Source: an uncultured Collinsella sp.
Lineage (GTDB): Bacteria > Actinomycetota > Coriobacteriia > Coriobacteriales > Coriobacteriaceae
Assembly (NCBI GenBank): GCA_934667065.1
Contig: CAKULD010000001.1
Location: 248,001 to 312,000 of the forward strand
DNA: 64,000 nucleotides
Direction: 5' to 3'
Shown here: positions 53,747-62,127 of the stretch, piece by piece
Layout: every line of letters begins with the position of its first letter
Position numbering within the stretch: position 1 is the stretch's first letter
Notes under the pieces: generated by a model
Seen by the model: the letters and a program-made list of their open reading frames with translations, nothing else
Databases searched by the model: none
What the model was told of the DNA's origin: nothing
Made by a program: the position numbers and the translations under genes

Positions 53747-54142
53747 ATGTCTCACGATATCTGCCCCGACACGGGGGAACCTTGTACTTGTGACGGCTCT
53801 GAGCCCTGCACCTGCGGCTGTGGCGGCTGCGGACATACGGCCGAGGAAGAGGCTGCGGCGGCAGCGTACCGCGAGTCGCATCGCGAGGCCCCATCCGGTG
53901 TTGCCCTCGACCACGAACGCAAGATTATCGTGTCGTTCGATAGCACCTTCGATGTGATGGAGTGCGAGCAGCTGTGCCTTGACGCCGGCGTACCCGGGCG
54001 CATTATGCCGCTGCCCGGTTCCATTACCGCCGGCTGCGGCCTGTGCTGGGCCATGCCGTTTTCCGGCGACGCCCTCGCCGCCTTCCGCGCCGCCACCGAA
54101 GCCCACATAACCCCCGCCGACTACCGCCAGCTCGTCCTCTAA
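53747..54142 (+). CDS. DUF3343 protein with Cys-rich N-terminal extension
   Basis: A 131-residue protein. The N-terminus has nine Cys within 40 residues (CPDTGEPCTCDGSEPCTCGC followed by GGCGH), likely a metal or selenium binding cluster. From about residue 55 on it is a DUF3343 domain with KIIVSFDSTFDVMECEQLCL, GRIMPLPGSITAGCGLCWAM, the same core as the protein at 12565. The ATG at 53747 follows GGGAG by 5 nt; ATG 53735 is also possible. It follows mobA. It is a candidate selenium carrier for the Mo hydroxylase or the Sec pathway. Confidence 0.85.
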   Translation: MSHDICPDTGEPCTCDGSEPCTCGCGGCGHTAEEEAAAAAYRESHREAPSGVALDHERKIIVSFDSTFDVMECEQLCLDAGVPGRIMPLPGSITAGCGLCWAMPFSGDALAAFRAATEAHITPADYRQLVL

Positions 54143-54147
54143 CCACC

Positions 54148-54188
54148 AAAACCACCACAAAGGTGCCTGTCCCCAATGTGGTGGTTTT
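54148..54188 (+). terminator. Hairpin after the second DUF3343 gene
   Basis: AAAACCACCACA (54148-54159) is perfectly complementary to TGTGGTGGTTTT (54177-54188) with the loop AAGGTGCCTGTCCCCAA. It acts as a terminator in either direction. The rest of 54189-54400 is the glutamate dehydrogenase promoter region, in which I see no firm boxes. Confidence 0.75.
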
Positions 54189-54400
54189 AGTCCATGTGGA
54201 CGAAACAGCTTCGAAACACGGATTTTGCGGGTCAGGTACTCAAAAACGCTTCTACCTGCATCGTAATCAAAACGAAACATCCGCTCGTCGGCTTATTCGT
54301 AACTTTGCTGCAACAGTGCGATATTATCCATATTCGATAAAGCTCACGGCGCATGGGGCGCCGCGAACGACACCTTTCTTTTCCATCAATTGGAGGAAGC

Positions 54401-55756
54401 ATGAGCTATACGCAGAAAGTTCTCGACGAGCTCAAGGCCCGCTATCCCGAGCAGCCTGAGTTCATCCAGGCCGCGACCGAGATCCTCGGCACCATTCAGC
54501 CGGCGATCGACGCCCACCCCGAGTACGAGGAGGCCGCCCTGCTTGAGCGCCTCGTCGAGCCCGAGCGCATCGTTATGTTCCGCGTTCCCTGGGTCGACGA
54601 CCAGGGCAAGGTCCAGGTCAACCGCGGCTACCGCGTCGAGTTCAACTCTGCTATTGGACCCTACAAGGGCGGCCTGCGCTTTAACCCGACGGTCACCCTG
54701 GGCATGCTCAAGTTCCTGGGTTTGGAGCAGATCCTCAAGAACAGCCTGACCACCCTTCCCATGGGCGGCGGCAAGGGCGGCTCCGACTTTGACCCCAAGG
54801 GCAAGTCCAACAACGAGATCATGCACTTCTGCCAGTCCTTTATGACCGAGCTCTATCGTCACATCGGCCCCAACACCGACGTTCCCGCCGGCGACCTGGG
54901 CGTTGGCGGCCGCGAGGTTGCCTACATGTTCGGTCAGTACAAGCGCCTGACCAATGAGTGGACCGGCGTCCTCACCGGCAAGGGCCTCTCCTTTGGCGGC
55001 TCGCTCGCCCGTACCGAGGCCACCGGCTACGGCCTGGTCTACTTTGTGGACGAGTACCTCAAGAGCCGCGGCGACTCCTTCGAGGGTAAGAACGTCGTCG
55101 TTCACGGCTCCGGTAACGTCGCCATCTACGCTGTCCAGAAGGTCGCCCAGCTCGGCGGCAAGGTGCTGGCCTGCTCCGACACCCACGGCTGGGTCGAGGA
55201 TCCCGATGGCATCGACTACACCGTGCTCGAGCACGTCTATAACCAGAAGCGCTCCGGCCACGACAAGGGCGTCACGCTGGCCATGTACGTCGACGAGAAG
55301 CCCAGCGCTACTTGGCACGAGGGCGACGGCCGCGGCGTGTGGCAGCTGCCCTGCGACATCGCGCTGCCTTGCGCTCGCGAGAACACGCTGCTGCTCGAGG
55401 ATGCCCAGGCGCTCGTCGCCAACGGCTGCAAGGTGGTCGGCGAGGGCGCTAACATGCCCACGACCATCGAGGCCACGACCTACTTCCAGGAGAACGGCGT
55501 CGCCTTTATGCCCGGCAAGGCTGCCAACGCCGGCGGCGTGCTCGTGTCCGGCCTGGAGATGAGCCAGAACGCCGAGCACCTGTCCTGGACCTTCGAGGAG
55601 GTCGACGGCAAGCTTGAGCAGCTCATGCGCGGCATGTTCCACAACGTGGACGACACCGCCAAGGAGTACGGCGAGGAGGGCAACTTCGTCATGGGCGCCA
55701 ACATCGCCGGCTTCCTCAAGGTCGCCGACGCCATGCTCGCCCAGGGCGTCTGCTAA
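54401..55756 (+). CDS. gdhA: NADP-specific glutamate dehydrogenase
   Basis: A 451-residue hexameric dehydrogenase interconverting glutamate with 2-oxoglutarate and ammonia. The substrate-binding GYRVEFNSAIGPYKGGLRF and the catalytic Lys in LPMGGGKGGSDFDPKGKS are present, followed by the nucleotide-binding VVHGSGNVAIYA domain. Length and motifs match the GdhA (NADP) type. AGGAGGAAGC precedes the ATG at 54401. It stands alone between terminators. Confidence 0.96.
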   Translation: MSYTQKVLDELKARYPEQPEFIQAATEILGTIQPAIDAHPEYEEAALLERLVEPERIVMFRVPWVDDQGKVQVNRGYRVEFNSAIGPYKGGLRFNPTVTLGMLKFLGLEQILKNSLTTLPMGGGKGGSDFDPKGKSNNEIMHFCQSFMTELYRHIGPNTDVPAGDLGVGGREVAYMFGQYKRLTNEWTGVLTGKGLSFGGSLARTEATGYGLVYFVDEYLKSRGDSFEGKNVVVHGSGNVAIYAVQKVAQLGGKVLACSDTHGWVEDPDGIDYTVLEHVYNQKRSGHDKGVTLAMYVDEKPSATWHEGDGRGVWQLPCDIALPCARENTLLLEDAQALVANGCKVVGEGANMPTTIEATTYFQENGVAFMPGKAANAGGVLVSGLEMSQNAEHLSWTFEEVDGKLEQLMRGMFHNVDDTAKEYGEEGNFVMGANIAGFLKVADAMLAQGVC

Positions 55757-55782
55757 ACCCTGCCTGACATAGCATTTGATAA

Positions 55783-55813
55783 GGCTCCCAGCTATCGCGG
55801 CTGGGAGCCTTTT
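55783..55813 (+). terminator. Terminator of gdhA
   Basis: GGCTCCCAGC (55783-55792) pairs with GCTGGGAGCC (55800-55809), followed by T4. Confidence 0.88.
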
Positions 55814-55831
55814 CTATCCCGGAGGACCCCT

Positions 55832-55906
55832 CATAACTTGCGGTGAAATACGGACTGTTTGGCGCTCTGAACCCGCCCAACAGTCCGTATTTCACCGCAA
55901 GTTATG
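55832..55906 (+). repeat. Palindromic repeat family, copy 4
   Basis: Perfect 28-nt inverted arms (55832-55859 and 55879-55906). It has a compensatory change relative to the other copies (AACTTG/CAAGTT in place of AAGTTG/CAACTT). It lies in the gap between gdhA and the hydroxylase genes. Confidence 0.9.
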
Positions 55907-55985
55907 GATGGGTGGGTGGATTTTGTCCTGCAACGGCGTGCGGCTCCTCGTTTGGTACACTTAAAAGTAATGGACAAGTGAAGAG

Positions 55986-56900
55986 ATGGGGGAGAACGTG
56001 CTCAAGTTCGGTACCTACGTCCGTGTTGGAAACGCGGCCGAAGCCTATGAGCTCTTGCAGAAGAACCGCAACAACAAGATTGTGGGCGGCGGCATCTGGA
56101 TGCGCCTGGGTTCGCGTCGCGTGGCGACGGCGATTGACCTTTCGGCCTGCGGACTCGATCAGATCGAGGAGACCGAGACCGAGTTTCGCATCGGTGCCAT
56201 GTGCACCCTGCGCCAGCTCGAGCGCCATGCCGAGCTCAACGCGCTTGTCAACAATGTCTTCGAGTTCGCCGTCCACGACATCGTGGGTGTGCAGCTGCGC
56301 AACACCGCCACGGTGGGCGGCAGCATCTACGGCCGCTTTGGTTTCTCGGATGTTCTCTCGGCCTTCTTGGCGCTCGATTCGTATGTTGAGCTGACGGGTG
56401 CCGGCCGCGTGCCGCTCGCTGAGTTCGTGCGTATGGGCTACGTGCGCGACGTTATCGAGCACGTGGTGGTCGTCAAGCACGACTATCGCGCGAGCTACGA
56501 GGCCGTACGCAAGGCCGCGACCGACTTCCCCTCGCTCAACGTCACCGCCGCCTGGTGGGATAACTCCTGGCACGTCACCGTGGGCGCCCGTCCGCTGCGC
56601 GCAACCTTGCTGCAGGGCGAGGCATGCGGCCTTACGAGCGAGCAGCCTTCCGAGGACGAGCTTCGCGCCCTCGCCGCATCCGTGCGCGAGCTGAGCTACG
56701 GCACCAACATGTGGGGCTCGGCCGAGTACCGCCGTCGCATCTCGGCACCGCTTGCCGTGCAGGCCGTGCGCCGCGCCGCCGGCATCGAGCTTTCGGCCGC
56801 GCTTGCCCGCGAGCTCGAGACCGTCCAGATTCCTAAGTTCGCCACGGACGAGTATTCCTGCCGCCGCGTGCCCGGCGTCGATTCTAGCGAGGTGCGCTAA
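55986..56900 (+). CDS. Xanthine dehydrogenase-like FAD-binding subunit
   Basis: A 304-residue FAD-binding subunit (CoxM/XdhB-like). The KIVGGGIWM segment near residue 33 and NTATVGGSIYGRFGFSD near 108 are the FAD-binding loops of the family, which transfer electrons from the Fe-S clusters. The ATG at 55986 has only a weak ribosome site (AAGAG); GTG 55998 with GGGGGAG upstream is an alternative. The TAA overlaps the next ATG by one base (56898-56900), so the two subunits are coupled. The C-terminal part is divergent. Confidence 0.86.
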   Translation: MGENVLKFGTYVRVGNAAEAYELLQKNRNNKIVGGGIWMRLGSRRVATAIDLSACGLDQIEETETEFRIGAMCTLRQLERHAELNALVNNVFEFAVHDIVGVQLRNTATVGGSIYGRFGFSDVLSAFLALDSYVELTGAGRVPLAEFVRMGYVRDVIEHVVVVKHDYRASYEAVRKAATDFPSLNVTAAWWDNSWHVTVGARPLRATLLQGEACGLTSEQPSEDELRALAASVRELSYGTNMWGSAEYRRRISAPLAVQAVRRAAGIELSAALARELETVQIPKFATDEYSCRRVPGVDSSEVR

Positions 56901-59731
56901 TGGCTGCCAAACTCATCGATCTTTCCTTTACGCTCAACGGCCGCAAGGTCAAGGTTCAGATTGCCCCCGATACTATGCTGTTTGCGCTGCTGCGCGAGCA
57001 GGGCTGCGCGTCGGTGCGCTGCGCCTGCGAGACTACCAACTGCGGCCTGTGCACGGTGTGGCTCGACGGCGACCCGGTGCTGAGCTGCTCGGTTCCCGCC
57101 GCGCGCGTCGAGGGTCACACCGTCACCACGCTCGAGGGCCTCAAGGCTGAGTCCGAGGCGCTTGCCCGTGCCATGGCTGCTGAAGGCGCCGAGCAGTGCG
57201 GTTTTTGCGCCCCCGGCCTCATCATGAACGTGCTGGCGCTCGCCCGCGCCGCCAAGGAGGACCCGAGCCTCGTCGCCACGCGTGAGGAGCTCTCGCGCCA
57301 GCTTGCCGGCAACCTCTGCCGCTGCAGCGGCTACGAGAGCCAGCTGCGCGCCATCGTCCGCTTCCTCAACGAGTCCGGCGTGCAGGTGGGCTTTGAACTG
57401 CCCGAGCTGCCGGTCAACGACACGAGCTGCGACGGCGTCGAGTACAAGCAGATTACCCACAAGCAGCCCAAGAAGGACTCGAAGGCCCTGCTCGAGGGCC
57501 GTCCCGTCTACACGGGCGATATGGTGCCCGCGGGTGCCCTCATCGTCAAGCTCAAGCGCAGCCCCTACGCTCGCGCCAAGATCCGCTCCATCGACACGTC
57601 GCGCGCCCTGAAGGTGCCCGGCGTCGTGGGCGTCTACACCTACGAGGACGTGCCCCAGCGCCGCTTTACCATTGCCGGCCAGAGCTACCCGCAGCCGAGT
57701 CCCTACGACCGCCTGATCCTCGAGAACCTCGTGCGCTATCAAAACGAGGAGGTGGCGATCGTCGCCGCCGAGACCGAGGAGGCCGCCGACAAGGCACTCA
57801 AGCTCATCAAGGTCGACTACGAGGTGCTCGAGCCGTTGTTCGACTTTACCCAGGCACTCGATAACGACATCGTGGTCCACCCCGAGGGCGACGTGACCTT
57901 TATGTTCCCGCAGGGCGGCGACGTCCCGCGCAACCTGGTGTGCAGCGGCGTCAACGACTTTGGCGACCTGGACGAGGCCTTCGCCCAGAGCGACATCGTC
58001 TTTGAGCGCACCTACACCAGCCAGGCCACGCAGACCGCGCCCATGGAGACCTTCCGCGCCTTCGCGACGACCGACGCGTTCGGTCGCATCTCGGTGACCA
58101 CCTCTACGCAGGTGCCCTTCCACGTGCGTCGCATGATCGCGCAGTCGCTCGACATTCCGCAGTCGCAGGTGCAGGTCATCAAGCCGCGCATCGGCGGCGG
58201 CTTTGGCTCCAAGCAGTCGGGCTGCTGCGAGATCTTCGTGGCGTTCGTTACCCAGCAGACCGGCCGTCCGAGCTACTGCTGCTACACCCGCGAGGAGACC
58301 ATCACCGCGGGCAACTCGCGCCACCAGATGCAGATGACCGTCAAGCTGGGCGCCATGAACGACGGCACCATCACGGCCATCGACCTGCACACGTTGTCCA
58401 ATGCCGGCGCGTACGGCGAGCACGCCACCACGACAATCGGCCTGTCGGGCCACAAGAGCCTGCCGATCTACAACCATGTGAAGGCGAGCCGCTTTAGGTG
58501 GGACGCCGTCTACACCAACACCAACCGCGGCGGCGCGTATCGCGGCTACGGTGCCACCCAGGGCCAGTTTGCCGTGGAGAGCGCCGTCAACGAGCTCGCC
58601 GACATGCTGCATATGGATCCCGCCGACCTGCGCCTCAAGAATATCGTGCGCGAGGGCGAGACCATGCCGCAGTACTACAACGAGAAGCTCAACGCCTGCG
58701 CGCTCGACCGCTGCCTGCTGCGCGCGATGGACATGATCGGCTGGCGCGACAAGCCGCTGGCCGTTGACCTGGGCGACCGCGTGCGCGCCCTGGGCTGCGC
58801 ACTCACCATGCAGGGCTCGGGCATCTCCAACGTAGACATCGCCGGCATCGACATGCGCCTGGAAGAGGACGGCTTCATTACCATCGGCACCGGCGCCACC
58901 GATAACGGCATGGGTGTCGACACCATCCTGGCGCAGATTGCCGCCGAGGAGCTGGGCGTGGAGAGCTCGCTCATCGTGGTGCGCGGCGTGGACACCGACG
59001 TGTCGCCGTTCGACGCCGGCTCGTATGCAAGCTCCGGTACGTACGTGACGGGTCTGGCCGCTAAAAACGCCGCGACCGAGCTGCGCGAGAAGATTTGCGC
59101 CAAGGCCGCCCAGATGTGGGACGTGGACGCCGCCGACGTGGTCTTTGACGGCCAGTACGTGCGCCTGTCCGACGAGCGTGCCGCTCGCGAGCAGAACCGC
59201 TTCCTCACGCTGCGCGACTTCGCCAACCTGTGCGTCAAGAACATCGCGGGCGGCGACGCGCTCACCTCGCACGCCTCTGCCTGTCTGCCCGTTTCGCCCC
59301 CGCCGTTTATGGCCGGCATTGCCGAGGTCGAGGTCGACAAGGCCACCGGCAAGGTGACCGTGGTGGACTACGCGGCGGCTGTAGACTGCGGCACCGTGAT
59401 CAACGAGGCGCTCGCGCGCGTCCAGGCCGAGGGCGGCATTGCCCAAGGTATCGGTCACGCGCTCTACGAGATCGTTGAGCATGACGACCGCGGCCGCCTG
59501 CGCACCGGCAACTTTATGAGCTACAAGCTGCCGACGCGCCTGGATATCGGCAGCATTCGCGTGGCCTTTGAGCCGAGCTACGAGCCGACGGGCCCGTTTG
59601 GCGCCAAGTCGATCGGCGAGGTCGTCATCAACACGCCGCTCGCCGCCGTGGCCTCCGCCGTCGCACACGCCACCGGCCACCAGGTGCGCTCGCTGCCCAT
59701 CACGCCCGAAAAGGCGCTGCTAGGGGAGTAG
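56900..59731 (+). CDS. Fused [2Fe-2S]/molybdopterin hydroxylase subunit (XdhD/XDH-like)
   Basis: A 943-residue fusion. Residues 1-160 are the two [2Fe-2S] domains: plant-type Cys36, 41/43, 48 and 51 (CACETTNCGLC), and CGFCAPG (Cys100, 103) with NLCRCSGY (Cys140, 142). Residues about 190-943 are the Mo-binding part with GRPVYTGDM, IGGGFGSKQSG, RGYGATQGQFAVES and FGAKSIGEV. The catalytic Glu is expected in the last motif. It hydroxylates purines or other N-heterocycles. Such fused enzymes, with an FAD subunit, are known among selenium-dependent hydroxylases. YqeB and YqeC, the usual selenium-Moco markers, are not in this window, so selenium dependence is inference. Confidence 0.9.
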   Translation: MAAKLIDLSFTLNGRKVKVQIAPDTMLFALLREQGCASVRCACETTNCGLCTVWLDGDPVLSCSVPAARVEGHTVTTLEGLKAESEALARAMAAEGAEQCGFCAPGLIMNVLALARAAKEDPSLVATREELSRQLAGNLCRCSGYESQLRAIVRFLNESGVQVGFELPELPVNDTSCDGVEYKQITHKQPKKDSKALLEGRPVYTGDMVPAGALIVKLKRSPYARAKIRSIDTSRALKVPGVVGVYTYEDVPQRRFTIAGQSYPQPSPYDRLILENLVRYQNEEVAIVAAETEEAADKALKLIKVDYEVLEPLFDFTQALDNDIVVHPEGDVTFMFPQGGDVPRNLVCSGVNDFGDLDEAFAQSDIVFERTYTSQATQTAPMETFRAFATTDAFGRISVTTSTQVPFHVRRMIAQSLDIPQSQVQVIKPRIGGGFGSKQSGCCEIFVAFVTQQTGRPSYCCYTREETITAGNSRHQMQMTVKLGAMNDGTITAIDLHTLSNAGAYGEHATTTIGLSGHKSLPIYNHVKASRFRWDAVYTNTNRGGAYRGYGATQGQFAVESAVNELADMLHMDPADLRLKNIVREGETMPQYYNEKLNACALDRCLLRAMDMIGWRDKPLAVDLGDRVRALGCALTMQGSGISNVDIAGIDMRLEEDGFITIGTGATDNGMGVDTILAQIAAEELGVESSLIVVRGVDTDVSPFDAGSYASSGTYVTGLAAKNAATELREKICAKAAQMWDVDAADVVFDGQYVRLSDERAAREQNRFLTLRDFANLCVKNIAGGDALTSHASACLPVSPPPFMAGIAEVEVDKATGKVTVVDYAAAVDCGTVINEALARVQAEGGIAQGIGHALYEIVEHDDRGRLRTGNFMSYKLPTRLDIGSIRVAFEPSYEPTGPFGAKSIGEVVINTPLAAVASAVAHATGHQVRSLPITPEKALLGE

Positions 59732-59760
59732 CGGGCTAACGAACAAGTCGTAGCTGGCGG

Positions 59761-59785
59761 GGCGGGGCAACTCGTCCCGCCTTTT
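59761..59785 (+). terminator. Terminator of the hydroxylase genes
   Basis: GGCGGGG (59761-59767) pairs with TCCCGCC (59775-59781), followed by T4. Confidence 0.8.
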
Positions 59786-59870
59786 GCACTCGTGGTGAGG
59801 TCGTGAGCCTAAAAACGTGTGCGTGCGCTTGCCGTTCGTATCTGCTATCATTCCTAGTCTGTGCGCTCAT

Positions 59871-59954
59871 GCGGGCGTGGCGGAATTGGTAGACGCGCCA
59901 GATTTAGGTTCTGGTGGGATTCCCGTGAAGGTTCGAGTCCTTTCGCCCGCACCA
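59871..59954 (+). tRNA. tRNA-Leu (anticodon TAG)
   Basis: An 84-nt class II tRNA with acceptor arms GCGGGCG and CGCCCGC, encoded CCA, and the anticodon stem CCAGA/TCTGG around loop TTTAGGT, giving TAG. Its variable arm is short for tRNA-Leu. It precedes tig by about 90 nt. Confidence 0.96.
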
Positions 59955-60044
59955 ACGCATCCGCGTCGGCTCCGGCCGTCGCGACGCTTTTTGCATAAAG
60001 GTACCAGCACCTCAGATAAGCTGGGCAGTATGAGGAGGAACGTG

Positions 60045-61343
60045 TTGAACATCACCGCTTCTGACGTCAAGGACGCCAAGCTCACCGCTACGGTCACCAT
60101 CCCGGCCGCCGACGTCGACGCCGCGATCAAGAAGGCCTACAAGGATACCGCCAAGAAGTACCGCTTCCCGGGCTTCCGCGCCGGCAAGGCTCCCCGTCCG
60201 GTCATCGACTCCGCCCTGGGCGCCGAGGCCACCCTCGCTCAGGCCACCAACGACCTGATCGCCGCCAACGAGCCCGCCGTCCTCAACGAGCTGGACATCG
60301 TCCCCACCAAGAGCGGTGACTACAAGGAGCTCGACCTCGCCAAGGATCACGAGGACTACACCTACACCGTCGAGTTCTCCCTGCGTCCTGCTGCCGAGCT
60401 CTCCTCCTTCGACGCCGTCGAGATCGAGATGCCTCCCGCGGAGGTCACCGAGTCCGAGATCAACAACCAGGTCGAGATGCTCCTCAACTACCGTGCCACC
60501 TTCGAGGACGTCGAGGGTCGCGCCGTCGAGGCTGACGACTATGTGACCGTCGACCTCAAGGCCGTCGAGAACGCCGACAACTTCGCCGCCGAGGGCCGCA
60601 TGCTCATCGCCGGTAGCGACAGCAACCCCGCCGAGTTCAACGAGGCCCTGATCGGCGCCAACGTTGACGACGTCAAGACCGTCACCTGGACCGACGAGGT
60701 CGAGGAGGGCGAGGAGGCCGAGACCCACACCGTCGAGGTCACCGTCAAGGGCATCAAGGTCCGCAACACCCCCGAGCTCACCGATGAGCTCGTCAAGTCC
60801 GACTTCGGCTTCGACAGCATCGACGCCATGCGCGACGCTATCAAGATCGAGATCGAGCAGGACAAGGCTTCCCGCCTCCCGGCCGAGAAGGAGAACCGTT
60901 GCGTCTCCGCTCTCGCCGAGCGCTTGCAGCTCGACGAGATGGACGCCGACTACGAGCAGTCCGTCTTTGAGGAGCTTGGCCAGAACTTCCTGTCCAACCT
61001 CGCTGCCCGCGGCATGACGCTGGACACCTGGCTGCCCGCTTCCGGCCTGACCATGGAGCAGTTCATCAGCGATCTGCACAAGCAGGCCAACGACGTTGCC
61101 CGTGAGTCTCTGGCTCTGGACGCTCTCGCTCGTGAGCTCAAGATCGAGGTCACCGAGGACGACATCAACGCCGAGTTCGAGAAGGCCGGCGTCAAGGACG
61201 TCGAGGCTTCCAAGGCCGAGTTCATCGCCGATGGCCGTATGCCTGCCGTCCGCGAGTCCATCCGTCGCTCCAAGGCCGTTGACCACCTGGTCGAGAACGC
61301 CAAGGTGACCGAGGTCGACGAGACCGCCAAGGACGCTGAGTAA
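60045..61343 (+). CDS. tig: Trigger factor
   Basis: A 432-residue ribosome-associated chaperone. The ribosome-binding signature is YRFPGFRAGKAPRPVI near residue 40, followed by the PPIase-like domain (YVTVDLKAV and LIGANVDDVKTV) and a long C-terminal helical arm. I chose TTG at 60045, with AGGAGG ending 6 nt upstream, giving MNITASDVKD; ATG 60030 and GTG 60042 are upstream alternatives in the same frame. The order tig-clpP-clpX is the usual one in bacteria. Confidence 0.94.
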   Translation: MNITASDVKDAKLTATVTIPAADVDAAIKKAYKDTAKKYRFPGFRAGKAPRPVIDSALGAEATLAQATNDLIAANEPAVLNELDIVPTKSGDYKELDLAKDHEDYTYTVEFSLRPAAELSSFDAVEIEMPPAEVTESEINNQVEMLLNYRATFEDVEGRAVEADDYVTVDLKAVENADNFAAEGRMLIAGSDSNPAEFNEALIGANVDDVKTVTWTDEVEEGEEAETHTVEVTVKGIKVRNTPELTDELVKSDFGFDSIDAMRDAIKIEIEQDKASRLPAEKENRCVSALAERLQLDEMDADYEQSVFEELGQNFLSNLAARGMTLDTWLPASGLTMEQFISDLHKQANDVARESLALDALARELKIEVTEDDINAEFEKAGVKDVEASKAEFIADGRMPAVRESIRRSKAVDHLVENAKVTEVDETAKDAE

Positions 61344-61419
61344 TTCTCGCCACCTTTCCCGCGAGCGCATGTACGCGCCCGTGATGGGGTAAAGTTATAA
61401 GCCGGTTATCCGGTTGCTT

Positions 61420-61465
61420 CGTACGGTGCCAGCCAATGCATAGCATGCGGGCACCGTACGTTTGT
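61420..61465 (+). terminator. Hairpin between tig and clpP
   Basis: Perfect 11-bp arms CGTACGGTGCC (61420-61430) and GGCACCGTACG (61450-61460), followed by TTTGT, make a likely terminator or attenuator. Confidence 0.75.
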
Positions 61466-61505
61466 CTAGAACCATTATTGGTCCGTAAGAGAAATGGAGA
61501 TGCGT

Positions 61506-62126
61506 ATGATCGCTAAGTTCGATTCCGCCCTCGTGCCATACGTTATCGAGCAGACGCCGCGCGGCGAGCGCAGCTACGATATCTATTCGCGCCTGCTCAA
61601 CGACCGCATCATCTTCTTGGGCGAGGAGATCAACTCCGTCAGCGCCAACCTGGTCGTTGCCCAGCTGCTGCATCTTGAGAGCCAGGATGCCGAGAAGGAC
61701 ATCTCGCTCTACATCAATTCGCCCGGCGGCGAGGTCTACTCCGGCCTGGCGATTCTGGACACCATGAACTTTATCAAGCCGCAGGTCTCCACCATCTGCG
61801 TCGGTATGGCCGCGTCCATGGCCGCCGTGCTGCTTTCGGCCGGCGCCAAGGGCAAGCGCTTCTGCCTGCCACACTCCAAGGTCATGATCCACCAGCCCAG
61901 CGGCGGTGCCCAGGGCCAGCAGACCGAGATCGAGATCGTGGCCGAGGAGATCAAGAAGACCCGCCACGAGCTCAACCAGATCCTGTCCGATGCCTCGGGC
62001 CAGCCGATCGAGAAGGTCCAGGCCGACACCGAGCGCGACAACTACCTGACCGCTGCCGAGGCCCTCGACTACGGCCTGATCGACCGTATCGTCACCTCGC
62101 GCGACTTCGCCGCGAAGGACGCCTAG
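61506..62126 (+). CDS. clpP: ATP-dependent Clp protease proteolytic subunit
   Basis: A 206-residue serine peptidase. The catalytic Ser lies in VGMAASMAAVLLSAG near residue 98, and the catalytic His in LPHSKVMIHQPSGG near 123, with Asp in the following EKVQADTERD region. The N-terminal VPYVIEQTPRGERSYDIYSRLL and YINSPGGEVY are diagnostic. I chose ATG 61506 with GGAG at 61496-61499; ATG 61494 or 61500 would add a few residues. clpX starts 1 nt after the stop. Confidence 0.96.
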   Translation: MIAKFDSALVPYVIEQTPRGERSYDIYSRLLNDRIIFLGEEINSVSANLVVAQLLHLESQDAEKDISLYINSPGGEVYSGLAILDTMNFIKPQVSTICVGMAASMAAVLLSAGAKGKRFCLPHSKVMIHQPSGGAQGQQTEIEIVAEEIKKTRHELNQILSDASGQPIEKVQADTERDNYLTAAEALDYGLIDRIVTSRDFAAKDA

Positions 62127-62127
62127 G

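Noticed and set aside
56897..59680. A 927-residue minus-strand frame opposite the hydroxylase gene
   Set aside because: It mirrors a gene full of Fe-S and Mo motifs and has no recognisable domain. Similar long antisense frames at 34973-37231 and 40962-43739 were left out for the same reason.
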